Assembly: GCF_001884735.1 (NCBI RefSeq)
Contig: NZ_MJAP01000012.1
Span: 62,001 to 126,000 of the forward strand
DNA from: Natronohydrobacter thiooxidans
Lineage (GTDB): Bacteria > Pseudomonadota > Alphaproteobacteria > Rhodobacterales > Rhodobacteraceae
Direction: 5' to 3'
Length of the DNA stretch: 64,000 nt
The translations under genes and the position numbers were made by a program. Shown here one piece after another: positions 24,745-33,614 of this stretch (its first letter is position 1; every line of letters starts with the position of its first letter). The notes under the pieces are model-generated. The model saw only the letters and a program-made list of their open reading frames with translations. It had not been told where the DNA came from and made no database searches.

Positions 24745-25295
24745 CAGTCGGCCTCCAGTCCGAAGGCGGTGTCCCGCCCGATCAGCAATGCCAGGAGATC
24801 GGCAAGCAGTTGCAGGATGAAGAGGGCAAAGCCAACCGGCATTGCGATCAGCGACACCCAGAGTTTCGGGCCCCAGACAGTCGAGGTGCGCCAGCCGCGC
24901 TGATAGGCGAGATGCCAGTGCTCATAGGCATAGAAGGCCATCACCGACAGAACCACGATGCCCGAGAGCAGGACGATCACGGCAAGGATCTTGCGGGGCA
25001 CGGGGCGAAGCCACATGGGCAGCAGATCGACATTCACATGCCCGCGCAGTTTCTGCACATAGGGCAGGCCCAGCATCGTGGCCGCGATCATCAGATAGAT
25101 AACGGTTTCGGTCTGCCAGATCGTGGACTGGCGCAGCATGAAACGCACGAAAATCATCTGGCAGGTGATGAGGACCGAGGCAAGGATCATCGCGGCGGCG
25201 ATCCAGCCGCACAGGGTCGATATCCCGCCAATCGCGCGGATCAGAGTTCCTGCGCCGCGTCGCCACCCGGCCTCTGCTGTTGTCTTGGGCATCAT
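24744..25295 (-). CDS. dctQ: TRAP transporter small permease (DctQ-type), malonate operon
   Basis: 183 residues with four membrane helices; LRGHVNVDLLPMWL and the flanking WQTETVIYLMIAATMLGLPY are typical DctQ segments. It pairs with DctM. ATG 25295 has AGGAG 5 bp upstream; an upstream in-frame start at 25340 is not preferred. Lies 67 bp after dctP. Confidence 0.88.
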   Translation of the reverse strand: MMPKTTAEAGWRRGAGTLIRAIGGISTLCGWIAAAMILASVLITCQMIFVRFMLRQSTIWQTETVIYLMIAATMLGLPYVQKLRGHVNVDLLPMWLRPVPRKILAVIVLLSGIVVLSVMAFYAYEHWHLAYQRGWRTSTVWGPKLWVSLIAMPVGFALFILQLLADLLALLIGRDTAFGLEAD

Positions 25296-25362
25296 GCCGG
25301 CTCCTGAATGTCGATGGAAGGAGTGGATCGGGCGCAGCACCGCTGCGCCCGATGCGGATGGG

Positions 25363-26346
25363 TCATTCCACCGAGAAAGCGAGATCCAGCAATTCCTGAC
25401 CGTTCGGAACCTGGCTCAGGAAATCCTGATATGCGGACTCGGTTGCCAGCATGCGCCAGGCCTCGAAATCCTCGGCTGTCATCTCGGCAATCTGCACGTC
25501 ATTGTTGCTGAAAACCTCGACCGAGCGCTCATCATCGATCTTAGCCTGTTCGAGATACCATTCCTCCGCGCGGGCGGATGCGGCCAGCAGCACCTCCTGC
25601 TGTTCCTGCGACAGTCCCTCAAAAGTGGATTTGTTCATCAGAAGCGGCTGATACATGAACCACAGGGCGATATCGCCTGCCGGGGTGTAGCAGTCGACCT
25701 GCTCGTATAGCCGGAAGGACACAAAAGACGAAGAAGAGGTGTTCACCGCATCCAGAACGCCGGTCTGCATCCCGTTATAGATCTCGGACGAGGCCATGGA
25801 CGAGATCGAGGCGCCCGCAGCCGCGAGCATCTGCTCGAACCCACGTCCGGCGGCGCGCACTGTGCGGCCTTCCATATGCTCGGGGCGGGTGATGCAGTCA
25901 CCTTTTGACGCAAACCCACCCGCAAGATAGCCATGCACCAGAACCATGATGTCATCTTCGGCCATCAGGTCTTCGAGCCGCTGCATGAACTCGGATTTGT
26001 TGAGCCGCGCGGCATGGTCATGGTTGCGCACGATGCCGGGCATGAGCGTCAGATTGAATTCGGGCCGCAGTCCGCCCGCATAGGACAGGGGATAGACGGT
26101 CATGTCCAACTGGCCACGGCTGACGGGCTGATACTGCTCGGTGGCCGAAAACAGCGAGGCCGAGGGGAAAATCCGGATCGACAAACCGACATCGGCGGCC
26201 TCGACCTCTTCGGCGATCATTTCCGCGACCTTGTGGCGCACATCGGCGGTTGACCATTGATGGGACAGGCGAAGCTGTTGGGCCTGTGCCGAAAACGCCG
26301 TTCCAAGCGCGACCACCGAGGCCGCTGCGAATGCGAAAAACTTCAT
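25363..26346 (-). CDS. dctP: TRAP transporter substrate-binding protein (DctP-type), malonate operon
   Basis: 327 residues: a signal peptide (FAFAAASVVALGTAFSAQAQ), then the DctP periplasmic fold (LRLSHQWSTADVRHKVAEMI; GMQTGVLDAVNTSSSSFVSF; QEVLLAASARAEEW). GGGAGGA lies 7 bp before ATG 26346. First gene of the dctPQM-MCD-matB operon, divergent from the GntR regulator. Binding of malonate is inferred from context. Confidence 0.9.
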   Translation of the reverse strand: MKFFAFAAASVVALGTAFSAQAQQLRLSHQWSTADVRHKVAEMIAEEVEAADVGLSIRIFPSASLFSATEQYQPVSRGQLDMTVYPLSYAGGLRPEFNLTLMPGIVRNHDHAARLNKSEFMQRLEDLMAEDDIMVLVHGYLAGGFASKGDCITRPEHMEGRTVRAAGRGFEQMLAAAGASISSMASSEIYNGMQTGVLDAVNTSSSSFVSFRLYEQVDCYTPAGDIALWFMYQPLLMNKSTFEGLSQEQQEVLLAASARAEEWYLEQAKIDDERSVEVFSNNDVQIAEMTAEDFEAWRMLATESAYQDFLSQVPNGQELLDLAFSVE

Positions 26347-26451
26347 GATGTCCTCCCTGACATATGATCCGGGCTGCACGCCCTGAAAGCGCATTGCTCC
26401 TCAACAATGACATGCGGAATGAAACGGCATGTTGCATCCAGAGTCAACCAT

Positions 26452-26463
26452 ATTGTATACAAT
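26452..26463. promoter_or_regulatory. Palindromic operator between dctP and the GntR regulator
   Basis: Perfect 12-bp palindrome ATTGTATACAAT in an AT-rich patch of the divergent region. GntR/FCD regulators commonly bind TTGTATACAA-like palindromes, so this is the likely site for the adjacent regulator. Confidence 0.75.
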
Positions 26464-26528
26464 TATTGCGTTGCAAAATACAAACCTATGGCCTAGCGTC
26501 GGTTTGCCATTCCATCAGGACCGACGTC

Positions 26529-27200
26529 ATGACCTCGCGCCGCGCAGATATCATTCGCGAATCCCTGGAGCAGATGATCGTCACAGGCGCACTGGCCAAT
26601 GGCGAAAGGCTGGATGAAACCGCCCTGTCAGAGCGTTTCGGCTGCTCGCGCACCCCGCTGCGCGAGGCGTTTCAGGCGCTGGCGGCCTCTGGTCTGATCG
26701 AATTGCTGCCGCATCGCGGGGCCTTTGTGCGCCATCCGAGCCTGACCCAGATGGTCGAGATGTTCGAGGTCATGGCGGAGCTGGAAGCCTTTTGCGGGCG
26801 TCTGGCTGCGCGGCGTGTGACAAATGCCGATCTCGCCGCGCTGCAGGAAACGGTCGTGGCCTGCGAAGAGGCGGTCCGCGCCAATGATCACGATTGCTAC
26901 TATCATGAGAACGAGCGCTTTCATCATCTGCTCTATAGCGCCTCCGGCAACAGTTTTCTGGCCGATCAGGCCAGTCGGCTACATGCGCGCCTGAAACCGT
27001 TCCGCCGGTTGCAACTGCGCGTGCGCGGGCGGCTGGAACAATCGCTGGCAGAACATCGGGTGATCCTCGACGCGCTCGAAAAGGGTCATGCAGAAGAAGT
27101 TGCCACAGCCCTGCGCGATCATGTTGCGGTTCAGGGCGGCAAGTTCAATGACCTGATGGCGAGCTACAATGCCTCGCCCCTCAGTGCGCAACGGGCCTAG
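26529..27200 (+). CDS. GntR/FCD transcriptional regulator of malonate genes
   Basis: 223 residues: an N-terminal winged helix (ERLDETALSERFGCSRTPLR, a typical GntR recognition region) and a C-terminal FCD domain with likely metal-binding His (ENERFHHLLYSASGN; RVILDALEKGHAEEVATAL). ATG 26529 is preferred because the longer frame would cover the operator region. MatR of rhizobia is a GntR regulator in the same position beside mat genes. It probably represses the divergent dct-mat operon until malonate or malonyl-CoA is present (inference). Confidence 0.85.
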   Translation: MTSRRADIIRESLEQMIVTGALANGERLDETALSERFGCSRTPLREAFQALAASGLIELLPHRGAFVRHPSLTQMVEMFEVMAELEAFCGRLAARRVTNADLAALQETVVACEEAVRANDHDCYYHENERFHHLLYSASGNSFLADQASRLHARLKPFRRLQLRVRGRLEQSLAEHRVILDALEKGHAEEVATALRDHVAVQGGKFNDLMASYNASPLSAQRA

Positions 27201-27213
27201 GCAAACCAGAATG

Positions 27214-27246
27214 GGCAAAGGGCGCAACCGCGCCCTTTGCCAGTGT
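27214..27246. terminator. Bidirectional terminator between the GntR regulator and the purine permease
   Basis: Perfect 12-bp stem (27214-27225 with 27230-27241) closing a 4-nt loop AACC, then GTTTTCC on the plus strand. It lies between two convergent genes. Confidence 0.85.
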
Positions 27247-27254
27247 TTTCCGGG

Positions 27255-28844
27255 CTATTCCGCAGGCCGGGCCTGTTCGGCTCCTGAATCCGAACTCGGA
27301 TCATCCTCGCGCTCGCAGCTGCGGCTGCTGACACGGGGGTAGATCAGCAGGAACGCAGCCGTGATCATGTATCCGGCGGTGATCCCATTGACTTCCGGCC
27401 AATGCAGCCCCGGCGCATGGATGATCCCCACCATCGCCATCGCGGCAGCGGCGGCGGCAAAGCCACCCGCATTCACGAAGCGCCCGTCAATGACACTGGC
27501 GACAATCGCGCCCCAGATCAGGCCGGTCAGGATCGCCCCTTGCGACAGCGCAAGATGGCCTGCGAAAGGAACCCCCTCCATGGCCAGCGCCGCTGTCAGG
27601 GCCGGATCGCCAAGCGAGAGCATTCCGGCGGCACCTGTCGCGGCCAGGGCTCCGGCCAATGCGCCCCATTGGATCAGCAGGAAAGCCGAGACATGCGGCA
27701 TCATGGCGATGGTGATCGCGGCCATATGCTCGCTCTTGACCGATTGCGCCGTATTGGTGATCAGGCTGAGCGCGACGAAGACCAGCACCGGCGCGGCGGC
27801 GGCCACCGGGATCAGATTGTTGAGGAAGGCCAGCAGACCGAAGAAGGCACCCAAGGGTATGATCACGGCCACCCCGATGACATAGCCCGCATGCGCACCG
27901 ATCCGCTTATAGGCAGGATGGCCGATATAGGCGGTGGTCGGGAAGGGCGAGCCGAACAGCGCACCGATCATCGTGCCGGCGCCATCGGTCAGCTGACAGA
28001 CTGCAACCGGATAGCGATCCCCGGCGGCCTCGGCGGATTCGACATTGTTCATGGTCTCGATGAAATTGTAGATCTGGACCGGGACCAGCACGAGGAACAA
28101 TTCCGGGTTGGCAAACAGATGCTGAATCCCCACGGCCAGATCGCCGAAATAGGGCATGGGCGGGTAGAAGCCCACACCTTCGGCCGAAATCGTCGCCTGA
28201 CCGGTGATCAGCGCGACCACCGTGCCCACGATCAGCGCCAGCAGACCCGCGGGAACATTGCCCGGCAAGCGGAACCGCCCCACCAGACCCCAGAGGATGA
28301 TGATGAGTGAGGCAAAACCGATGAACGGATTCTCGAAGATCGTGGCCAGCGGAACCGTGCCGATAAAGACCAGCGCAATCCCGCAGAGCGTGCCCAGCAT
28401 GCCCGCGCGGGGCGTGACGCGCTTCAGGAACGGGCCAATGATCGCGCCAAGCGCGGCCACGATGCCGCCCATGAAACCGGCGCCGATACCGACCTGCCAG
28501 GCGAGAACGGCATCATTCGTGGCCCAGTAGATCGGGCCGATGACGCCGAACAGATAGACGAACATCACCGGTGTCGAAATGCCGTAAGGCAGGGCGGTCA
28601 CGTCGCGCCCGGTCTTGCCCGCCACATGGCGCGCCAGAGCCACATAGACCGCGATCCCGGCGATGATCGCCACTGCCGCCCCCGGCACGATCCGGCCATA
28701 GACGATTTCGGCGGGCATCTGAAAGACGAACTGGCAGATCCCCGCCAGCACCATCAGGTTGATCAGGTTGTCGGTGAACAATGCCCAGAACGCACTGTAA
28801 TCCCCGCGCGAGACAAGCCGGTACGGCATTCCCTCTGTGCGCAT
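27255..28844 (-). CDS. NCS2/AzgA-like nucleobase permease
   Basis: 529 residues with 12-14 membrane helices. Motifs of the AzgA/NCS2 superfamily are visible: ALFTDNLINLMVLAGICQFV near the start, DVTALPYGISTPVMFVYLFG and NNVESAEAAGDRYPV with a following FGSPFPTTAYIGHPAYKRIG. The N(x)ES(x)A segment corresponds to the substrate-binding region. Probably a proton-coupled uptake system for a purine or related compound; exact substrate unknown. GGAGG lies 7 bp before ATG 28844. No purine-catabolic gene is adjacent, although an adenine deaminase lies 30 kb away. Confidence 0.8.
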   Translation of the reverse strand: MRTEGMPYRLVSRGDYSAFWALFTDNLINLMVLAGICQFVFQMPAEIVYGRIVPGAAVAIIAGIAVYVALARHVAGKTGRDVTALPYGISTPVMFVYLFGVIGPIYWATNDAVLAWQVGIGAGFMGGIVAALGAIIGPFLKRVTPRAGMLGTLCGIALVFIGTVPLATIFENPFIGFASLIIILWGLVGRFRLPGNVPAGLLALIVGTVVALITGQATISAEGVGFYPPMPYFGDLAVGIQHLFANPELFLVLVPVQIYNFIETMNNVESAEAAGDRYPVAVCQLTDGAGTMIGALFGSPFPTTAYIGHPAYKRIGAHAGYVIGVAVIIPLGAFFGLLAFLNNLIPVAAAAPVLVFVALSLITNTAQSVKSEHMAAITIAMMPHVSAFLLIQWGALAGALAATGAAGMLSLGDPALTAALAMEGVPFAGHLALSQGAILTGLIWGAIVASVIDGRFVNAGGFAAAAAAMAMVGIIHAPGLHWPEVNGITAGYMITAAFLLIYPRVSSRSCEREDDPSSDSGAEQARPAE

Positions 28845-29488
28845 TGTGTTTCCTCCGTGGTTTGCCATAGGGCGGCACTTCCCCGCGTGCCGCCTCCTCC
28901 CTCAAACGACGCGAAAACGCGCCAGATTCTCGCGCGGGGCACGAGTATTCCTTCGCCGCAGCGATTTTCTGGCCAGATTACTGGCCGGGGATCCGGTTTG
29001 CCCTCTGAGCGGTTTGTCATGCCTGATGACGCGGGCCATTGGACGGTGCTGCCCGTTTCGCGTGAACGTGCTGCACCTCGTCTGCGCCATCTGTTTTCCA
29101 CGGATGTGCGGCTTCCAACCGGACGCGCATAATCGCGATATCTGTCTGGGCCTCCGGCCATCTATGACAGCGCGTCAACCGCCCCTTTGCCTGATGCGAT
29201 ATCCGGCAACATCTCCGGGCCTTGTTTGCATCTACGCGAAACGACGCCGGGTCTTCTTGCCATGGGCCATGAATTCCTCCGCAGCATTGGCCGGGACCAG
29301 AATGTCCCTGAAGCCAACCTGACACAGAATCCACTTTCAATAAATTGGTTGAGTCTGGCAGACTATTTCAACGGTATATTGAAAATCTCGGGCAACTGCC
29401 CCCGCAGGCCAGAGGCGGCCAGCCTCTCGGCGACCATAGGATCGGCTGCGCGCAGGTTGCATGCGCCGATGCTCCGCCCCGTCCCGGT
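28845..29488. other. 644-bp gap without a convincing gene
   Basis: Several frames are open on both strands but none has both a ribosome-binding site and a recognisable domain. Segment 29325-29395 is AT-richer and carries TTTCAATA / TATTGAAA half-sites, which could be a promoter or operator for the permease or a degraded element. Nothing further can be supported. Confidence 0.5.
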
Positions 29489-31261
29489 TCAGACGCGGAT
29501 CATACCGTCCGCATGTCCTGCATGTAGGCTGGCAATCAGCGCTGCATGGGTTCCGCGCAGGGCGCGTTGGTTGAGCGAGCCTTTCTCGGTGATCTCGCCA
29601 CGGTCGAAGCTGGGCTCCTCGTGCAGAACCACAGCCAGCCGCACCCGGTTTGCCGATCCTGTGGCGGCCTTTGCATGGGTCGAAAGCCGGGGGCGCAAGG
29701 CGGCATCCAGATCTGCGGCGGGCATGGCGAGGGCCTCGCGCGAGAGCAGGAGCAGCGCGCCAAGCTCGGCTTCATTCTCGCCGGTGATCACAGCATCGCG
29801 GATCAGCCCGCCCATCGCATCCACGAGCCCCGCCCGCACGGCGCCGACTGCGACCCATGTGCCAGTATTCAGCTTGAAATTCTCGGCGACGCGGCCGTCG
29901 AAAAAGAAGCCCTTCGCAAAGTCCTCGGGATCAGCCGGGCGCAAGGCATCGCCCATGCAGTAGAATCCGTCCTCATCGAAGGCTTCAGCGGTCTTCTCGG
30001 GATCACCCAGATAGCCGGGCGTGATGTTCGGACCCTTCAGCCGCAATTCCAGCTTGCCGCCGCTGGGCACCAGTTTCATCGTGATGCCCCGTGCGGGCAC
30101 GCCGACATTTCCGGCTTTTTCCTGCACCATTGTGCAGGAAATCGAAAAAGGGGCGGTTTCCGTGGAGCCGAGCGAGGTGGACAGAAGCACATCGCGCCCC
30201 GTCGTCGCTTGCGCCACCGCGCGCAGACGGTCCCAGATATGCTGTGCCATGCCTGCGCCGGCATAGAACATCATGCGCAGACGGCTGAAAAACACCTGCG
30301 CCAGTTCCGGGTCGCGCTCCAGATGCTCGACCACCATTTCCCAGCCCACGGGCACGTTGAAATACCAAGTGCAGGCGATTTCGCGCAGGTTGCGCAGGGT
30401 GTCGTCGAATTTGCCCGGCACCGGTTTGCCATCATCAAGATAGAGCGTCCCGCCATTGGTCATCACCATGTAGAAGACCTTGTTGCCGCCCGCTGTATGA
30501 TTCCAGGGCGCCCAGTCCAGCACAACGGGCGGTTCATTTTGCATGAAGCGGTAGCAGTCGCGGATCATGGCCTGATTGGCGCAGATCATGCCATTGGTGT
30601 TGATCACCGCCTTCGGCGTTCCGGTCGAGCCAGAGGTGAAGAGGTATTTCACCACCGTATCCGCCCCGATACGCGCGCGGGCCTGCTGCGCAAGCGAGGG
30701 ATCGCCCTCAAGCAGGCGGTGAAACCCCGTCGTCGTGGCGGAAGCGTCCAGCGTGATCAGCATCGCATTGTGCCGGGCGACCGAGGCAAAGGCGGGCGCA
30801 TAGGCCGTGCTGTCCTCGGCAAAGATTGCGCCGGGTTTCAGCAGATCCGCGATGGCTTTCAGCTTGGCGTGATCCTGCGACACCAGCGAATAGGCCGGTG
30901 ACAGGGGCGCATAGGGGATCCCTGCATAGAGGCAGGCTATCCCCAGAAGGGCATGTTCCAGCGAATTGCCCGACAGGATCATCAGCGGCCTGTCCGGCCC
31001 CAGCCCCATCGCCAGCAGCGCGCCGCCGATGGCCTGCGCCTGCGCCCGCGCCTGCCCATATGTGATCCTGTCCCAGTCGCCGGTGGGGCCGCGCCGCGCA
31101 ATCCAGCACTGGTCCGGGGTCGCATCGGCCCAGCGGTCCAGATAATCGCTCAGCGTGGGCAAATAGGGCGGAAGCTCGCCGCGCTGGCGCATCAGGATCG
31201 TGCCATCCGCGTGGCGCTCATAGTCGAATTCAGGACACCAGAAATCAGCGGTCGTAAGCAT
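29489..31261 (-). CDS. fcs: Feruloyl-CoA synthase (hydroxycinnamate--CoA ligase)
   Basis: 590 residues of the acyl-CoA synthetase superfamily: YLFTSGSTGTPKAVINTNGM, LSTSLGSTETAPFS, GFYCMGDALRPADPEDFAKG and the extended C-terminal half ITEKGSLNQRA typical of feruloyl-CoA synthases. It activates ferulate, p-coumarate or caffeate with ATP and CoA. GGAGG lies 8 bp before the ATG. Third gene of marR-SDR-fcs. Neighbouring hydratase, dehydrogenase and amidohydrolase support the hydroxycinnamate assignment. Confidence 0.88.
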   Translation of the reverse strand: MLTTADFWCPEFDYERHADGTILMRQRGELPPYLPTLSDYLDRWADATPDQCWIARRGPTGDWDRITYGQARAQAQAIGGALLAMGLGPDRPLMILSGNSLEHALLGIACLYAGIPYAPLSPAYSLVSQDHAKLKAIADLLKPGAIFAEDSTAYAPAFASVARHNAMLITLDASATTTGFHRLLEGDPSLAQQARARIGADTVVKYLFTSGSTGTPKAVINTNGMICANQAMIRDCYRFMQNEPPVVLDWAPWNHTAGGNKVFYMVMTNGGTLYLDDGKPVPGKFDDTLRNLREIACTWYFNVPVGWEMVVEHLERDPELAQVFFSRLRMMFYAGAGMAQHIWDRLRAVAQATTGRDVLLSTSLGSTETAPFSISCTMVQEKAGNVGVPARGITMKLVPSGGKLELRLKGPNITPGYLGDPEKTAEAFDEDGFYCMGDALRPADPEDFAKGFFFDGRVAENFKLNTGTWVAVGAVRAGLVDAMGGLIRDAVITGENEAELGALLLLSREALAMPAADLDAALRPRLSTHAKAATGSANRVRLAVVLHEEPSFDRGEITEKGSLNQRALRGTHAALIASLHAGHADGMIRV

Positions 31262-31284
31262 GGTTTGACCTCCAGCAATGGGAT

Positions 31285-32058
31285 TCAGCGCGGGGCCATC
31301 CGTATGGCACCGTCAAGACGAATGATCTCGCCATTCAGCATCGGGTTCTGCGTGACATGGCTGACAAGGGCCGCATATTCGCCCGGATCCCCCAGTCGCG
31401 AGGGGAAGGGCACCTGCGCGCCAAGCGACGCCTGCACCTCTGGGGGCAGTTCATGCAGCAGCGGCGTCAGGAACAGGCCCGGCGCGATGGTGCAGACCCG
31501 CACGCCCTTGTCTGCCAGATCGCGCGCCATCGGCAGCGTCATCGCGGCAATGCCGCCCTTGGACGCGGCATAGGCGACTTGCCCGACCTGCCCGTCAAAG
31601 GCCGCGACAGAAGCGGTGTTGACGATCACCCCGCGCGCGCCATCGGCATCCAGCGGTTCGGCCGAGACCATGCGCGCGGCAACGGTCGAGGCGCAGAGAA
31701 ATGCCCCCATCAGATTGACCCGCAGGATACGCGCAAAGAGATCCGGGTCATGCGGCGCCCCGCGCGAGACAGTCTTGGCCGCGCCGCCAATACCTGCGCA
31801 ATTGACCAGCACACGGGGCATTCCGACCAGTTCTTCGGCTTGCGCCACGGCCTGCGTGACGGATGCAGGATCGCCGACATCGACTTGCACGAATTTGCCG
31901 CCGATGGCCCTGGCCTGTTCGGTTCCGGCGGTTTCGTTCCTGTCGAAAATCACGACGCGCAGCCCGTCCTGCGCCAGGTGTTGCGCCGTGGCGGCGCCCA
32001 GACCGGAGGCGCCCCCTGTCACGATGGCGCCATGTCCCTCCCAGCTGCGCAAGCTCAT
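31285..32058 (-). CDS. SDR-family 3-hydroxyacyl-CoA dehydrogenase (hydroxyphenyl-hydroxypropionyl-CoA dehydrogenase candidate)
   Basis: 257 residues, classical short-chain dehydrogenase: cofactor motif TGGASGLG, NCAG (residues ~83-86), catalytic Ser in VNTASVAAF and YAASKGG (Tyr-x3-Lys). Closest in pattern to type-2 3-hydroxyacyl-CoA dehydrogenases. In Agrobacterium an SDR in the equivalent cluster oxidises 4-hydroxy-3-methoxyphenyl-beta-hydroxypropionyl-CoA to the beta-keto-CoA; the same step is proposed here by context. Its ATG overlaps the marR stop (ATGA). Confidence 0.8.
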   Translation of the reverse strand: MSLRSWEGHGAIVTGGASGLGAATAQHLAQDGLRVVIFDRNETAGTEQARAIGGKFVQVDVGDPASVTQAVAQAEELVGMPRVLVNCAGIGGAAKTVSRGAPHDPDLFARILRVNLMGAFLCASTVAARMVSAEPLDADGARGVIVNTASVAAFDGQVGQVAYAASKGGIAAMTLPMARDLADKGVRVCTIAPGLFLTPLLHELPPEVQASLGAQVPFPSRLGDPGEYAALVSHVTQNPMLNGEIIRLDGAIRMAPR

Positions 32059-32522
32059 TCTCCGAGTTCACGCACGCGCAGCAGAAGCGCCATCAGCGTG
32101 CTGCGCTCTTCCGGCGTAAAACTGGCGAAAAGCGTGTTCTCATGGGCACGGACCGCATCGGTCGCGTCGGCAATGGCCTTTGCGCCTGCCTTTGTTGGCA
32201 GCAGCGCCTGAACCCTGCGATCGCTGGGAACATGGGTGCGACGAACAAAGCCGCGCTGTTCCAGATCATCGACGATCGCCACAAGACCCGAGCGTTCAAT
32301 GCCCAGCATCTTGGCCAGCCCTGTCTGCGTGATGTTGGGGTATTGCACGACCAGCGACAAAGCCGAAAAGGCACGCGGGCTGAAACCATCCTCGCCAAGG
32401 ACGCGCCGGAAATCGGACTGCACGATTACATAGGCACGTTTCAGATTATAGCCGATGAATTCTTCCAGTTCAGGCTGCGCCGGAACAATGTCAGCGTCCG
32501 ATGTCCGTTTTTCCCGTGTCAT
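32055..32522 (-). CDS. MarR-family regulator of hydroxycinnamate genes
   Basis: 155 residues with the MarR winged helix: NITQTGLAKMLGIERSGLVA (recognition helix) and wing DLEQRGFVRRTHVPSDRRVQ. ATG 32522 is preferred over 32546. MarR regulators of hydroxycinnamate clusters (HcaR, CouR, FerR) respond to the hydroxycinnamoyl-CoA thioester. First gene of the marR-SDR-fcs operon with an inverted repeat just upstream. Confidence 0.85.
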   Translation of the reverse strand: MTREKRTSDADIVPAQPELEEFIGYNLKRAYVIVQSDFRRVLGEDGFSPRAFSALSLVVQYPNITQTGLAKMLGIERSGLVAIVDDLEQRGFVRRTHVPSDRRVQALLPTKAGAKAIADATDAVRAHENTLFASFTPEERSTLMALLLRVRELGE

Positions 32523-32563
32523 TCCTGGCTCCTGCCCCGGTTGCAAGATTTGGCATAGCGCAA

Positions 32564-32584
32564 ATTGTTAATCTAGTAAACAAT
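32564..32584. promoter_or_regulatory. Inverted-repeat operator upstream of marR
   Basis: Arms ATTGTT (32564-32569) and AACAAT (32579-32584) around a 9-bp centre, about 40 bp before the marR ATG. Size and position suit a MarR dimer (autoregulation). Confidence 0.65.
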
Positions 32585-32627
32585 AATCAGCCTGTGCTGC
32601 GAGTGTCATCTGTCGTGCAAGTCGGCG

Positions 32628-33515
32628 TTACCCGGACATCCCCAGCAGGCGCGCGGCGTTCTCCTTCAGGATCAGCGGGCGCACTTCGTCCTTGAACGGG
32701 GCGTCGGCGAAATCCTTCAGCCACCGGTCGGGCGTGATCGCGGGCCAGTCAGAGCCGAAGAGCATCTTTTTCTTCAGGATCGAATTCGCGTAGCGGATGA
32801 AGGTTTCCGGGAAATATTTGGGCGACCAGCCGGACATGTCGTAATAGACATTGGGCTTGTGCTGGGCAACCGCCAGCCCCTCTTCGGTCCATGGGAAGGA
32901 AGGATGGGCCAGCACGATGGGCATATCCGGGAAATCAACCGCCACATCATCCAGATGCATCGGATTCGAGTATTTCAGGCGCATGCCCATGCCCCCGCGC
33001 ATCCCCGAGCCGACACCGGTCTGCCCGGTATGGAACAAGGCGATAGCCCCTTCCTCGGCGACCGCTTCATAGACCGCATAGGCGGTTTCGCGGTCATTCG
33101 GGAAAAAGCCCTGCATCGTCGGGTGAAACTTGAAACCACGCACTCCGAAATCACGCACCAGCCTGCGCACCTCGCGCGCACCGGCGCGGCCCTTATGCGG
33201 ATCAACACTGGCAAAGGGGATCAGGATATCCGCATTCTCTGCGCATATCTTGGCGACTTCCTCATTGCTGTAGCGCCGGAAACCGGTCTCGCGCTCGGCA
33301 TCCACCGGAAAGATCACGGCGGCAATATTGCGCGCGCGGTAATAATTCGCGGTATCCTGCACTGTGGGCAACATGCCATCCACACCGGCCGGATTCCTGA
33401 AATAGGCCGCCATCCCGGCCTGAAATTCGTTATAGCCATCATCGCGACAATGATTGCAGGGCTCTTCGGCATGTGTATGAAAATCAATGGCTTGCACTTT
33501 GGAAAGGTCAATCAT
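32628..33515 (-). CDS. Amidohydrolase-2 family protein, candidate 4-hydroxyphenyl-beta-ketoacyl-CoA hydrolase
   Basis: 295 residues, TIM-barrel amidohydrolase: IDFHTHAEEPC at strand 1 (HxH), GVRGFKFHPTMQGF (Lys/His), VLAHPSFPWTEE (His), and LFGSDWPAITPDRW (final Asp). The CNHC motif after the first His pair is unusual. A homologous-position amidohydrolase in the Agrobacterium ferulate cluster hydrolyses the aryl-beta-keto-CoA to the aromatic acid; the role here is inferred from context. ATG 33515 has GAGGG upstream. Divergent from the crotonase across a strong operator-like repeat. Confidence 0.75.
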   Translation of the reverse strand: MIDLSKVQAIDFHTHAEEPCNHCRDDGYNEFQAGMAAYFRNPAGVDGMLPTVQDTANYYRARNIAAVIFPVDAERETGFRRYSNEEVAKICAENADILIPFASVDPHKGRAGAREVRRLVRDFGVRGFKFHPTMQGFFPNDRETAYAVYEAVAEEGAIALFHTGQTGVGSGMRGGMGMRLKYSNPMHLDDVAVDFPDMPIVLAHPSFPWTEEGLAVAQHKPNVYYDMSGWSPKYFPETFIRYANSILKKKMLFGSDWPAITPDRWLKDFADAPFKDEVRPLILKENAARLLGMSG

Positions 33516-33553
33516 CGCGCGCCCTCGCATGGATTCTGGAACATCTCGAAAAT

Positions 33554-33582
33554 AATGCTATACAGAAAAACTGTTTAGCATT
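33554..33582. promoter_or_regulatory. Large inverted-repeat operator between amidohydrolase and crotonase genes
   Basis: AATGCTATACAG (33554-33565), 5 A residues, CTGTTTAGCATT (33571-33582): 12-bp arms with one mismatch. It sits in the middle of the 99-bp divergent region, so one bound regulator could control both directions. Confidence 0.8.
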
Positions 33583-33614
33583 ACAACAAAAAGTGGCAGC
33601 AGATCGGAAGGCCC

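Noticed and set aside
26364..26528. Longer N-terminus for the malonate GntR regulator
   Set aside because: Would run through the AT-rich operator and promoter region; family N-terminus starts at 26529.
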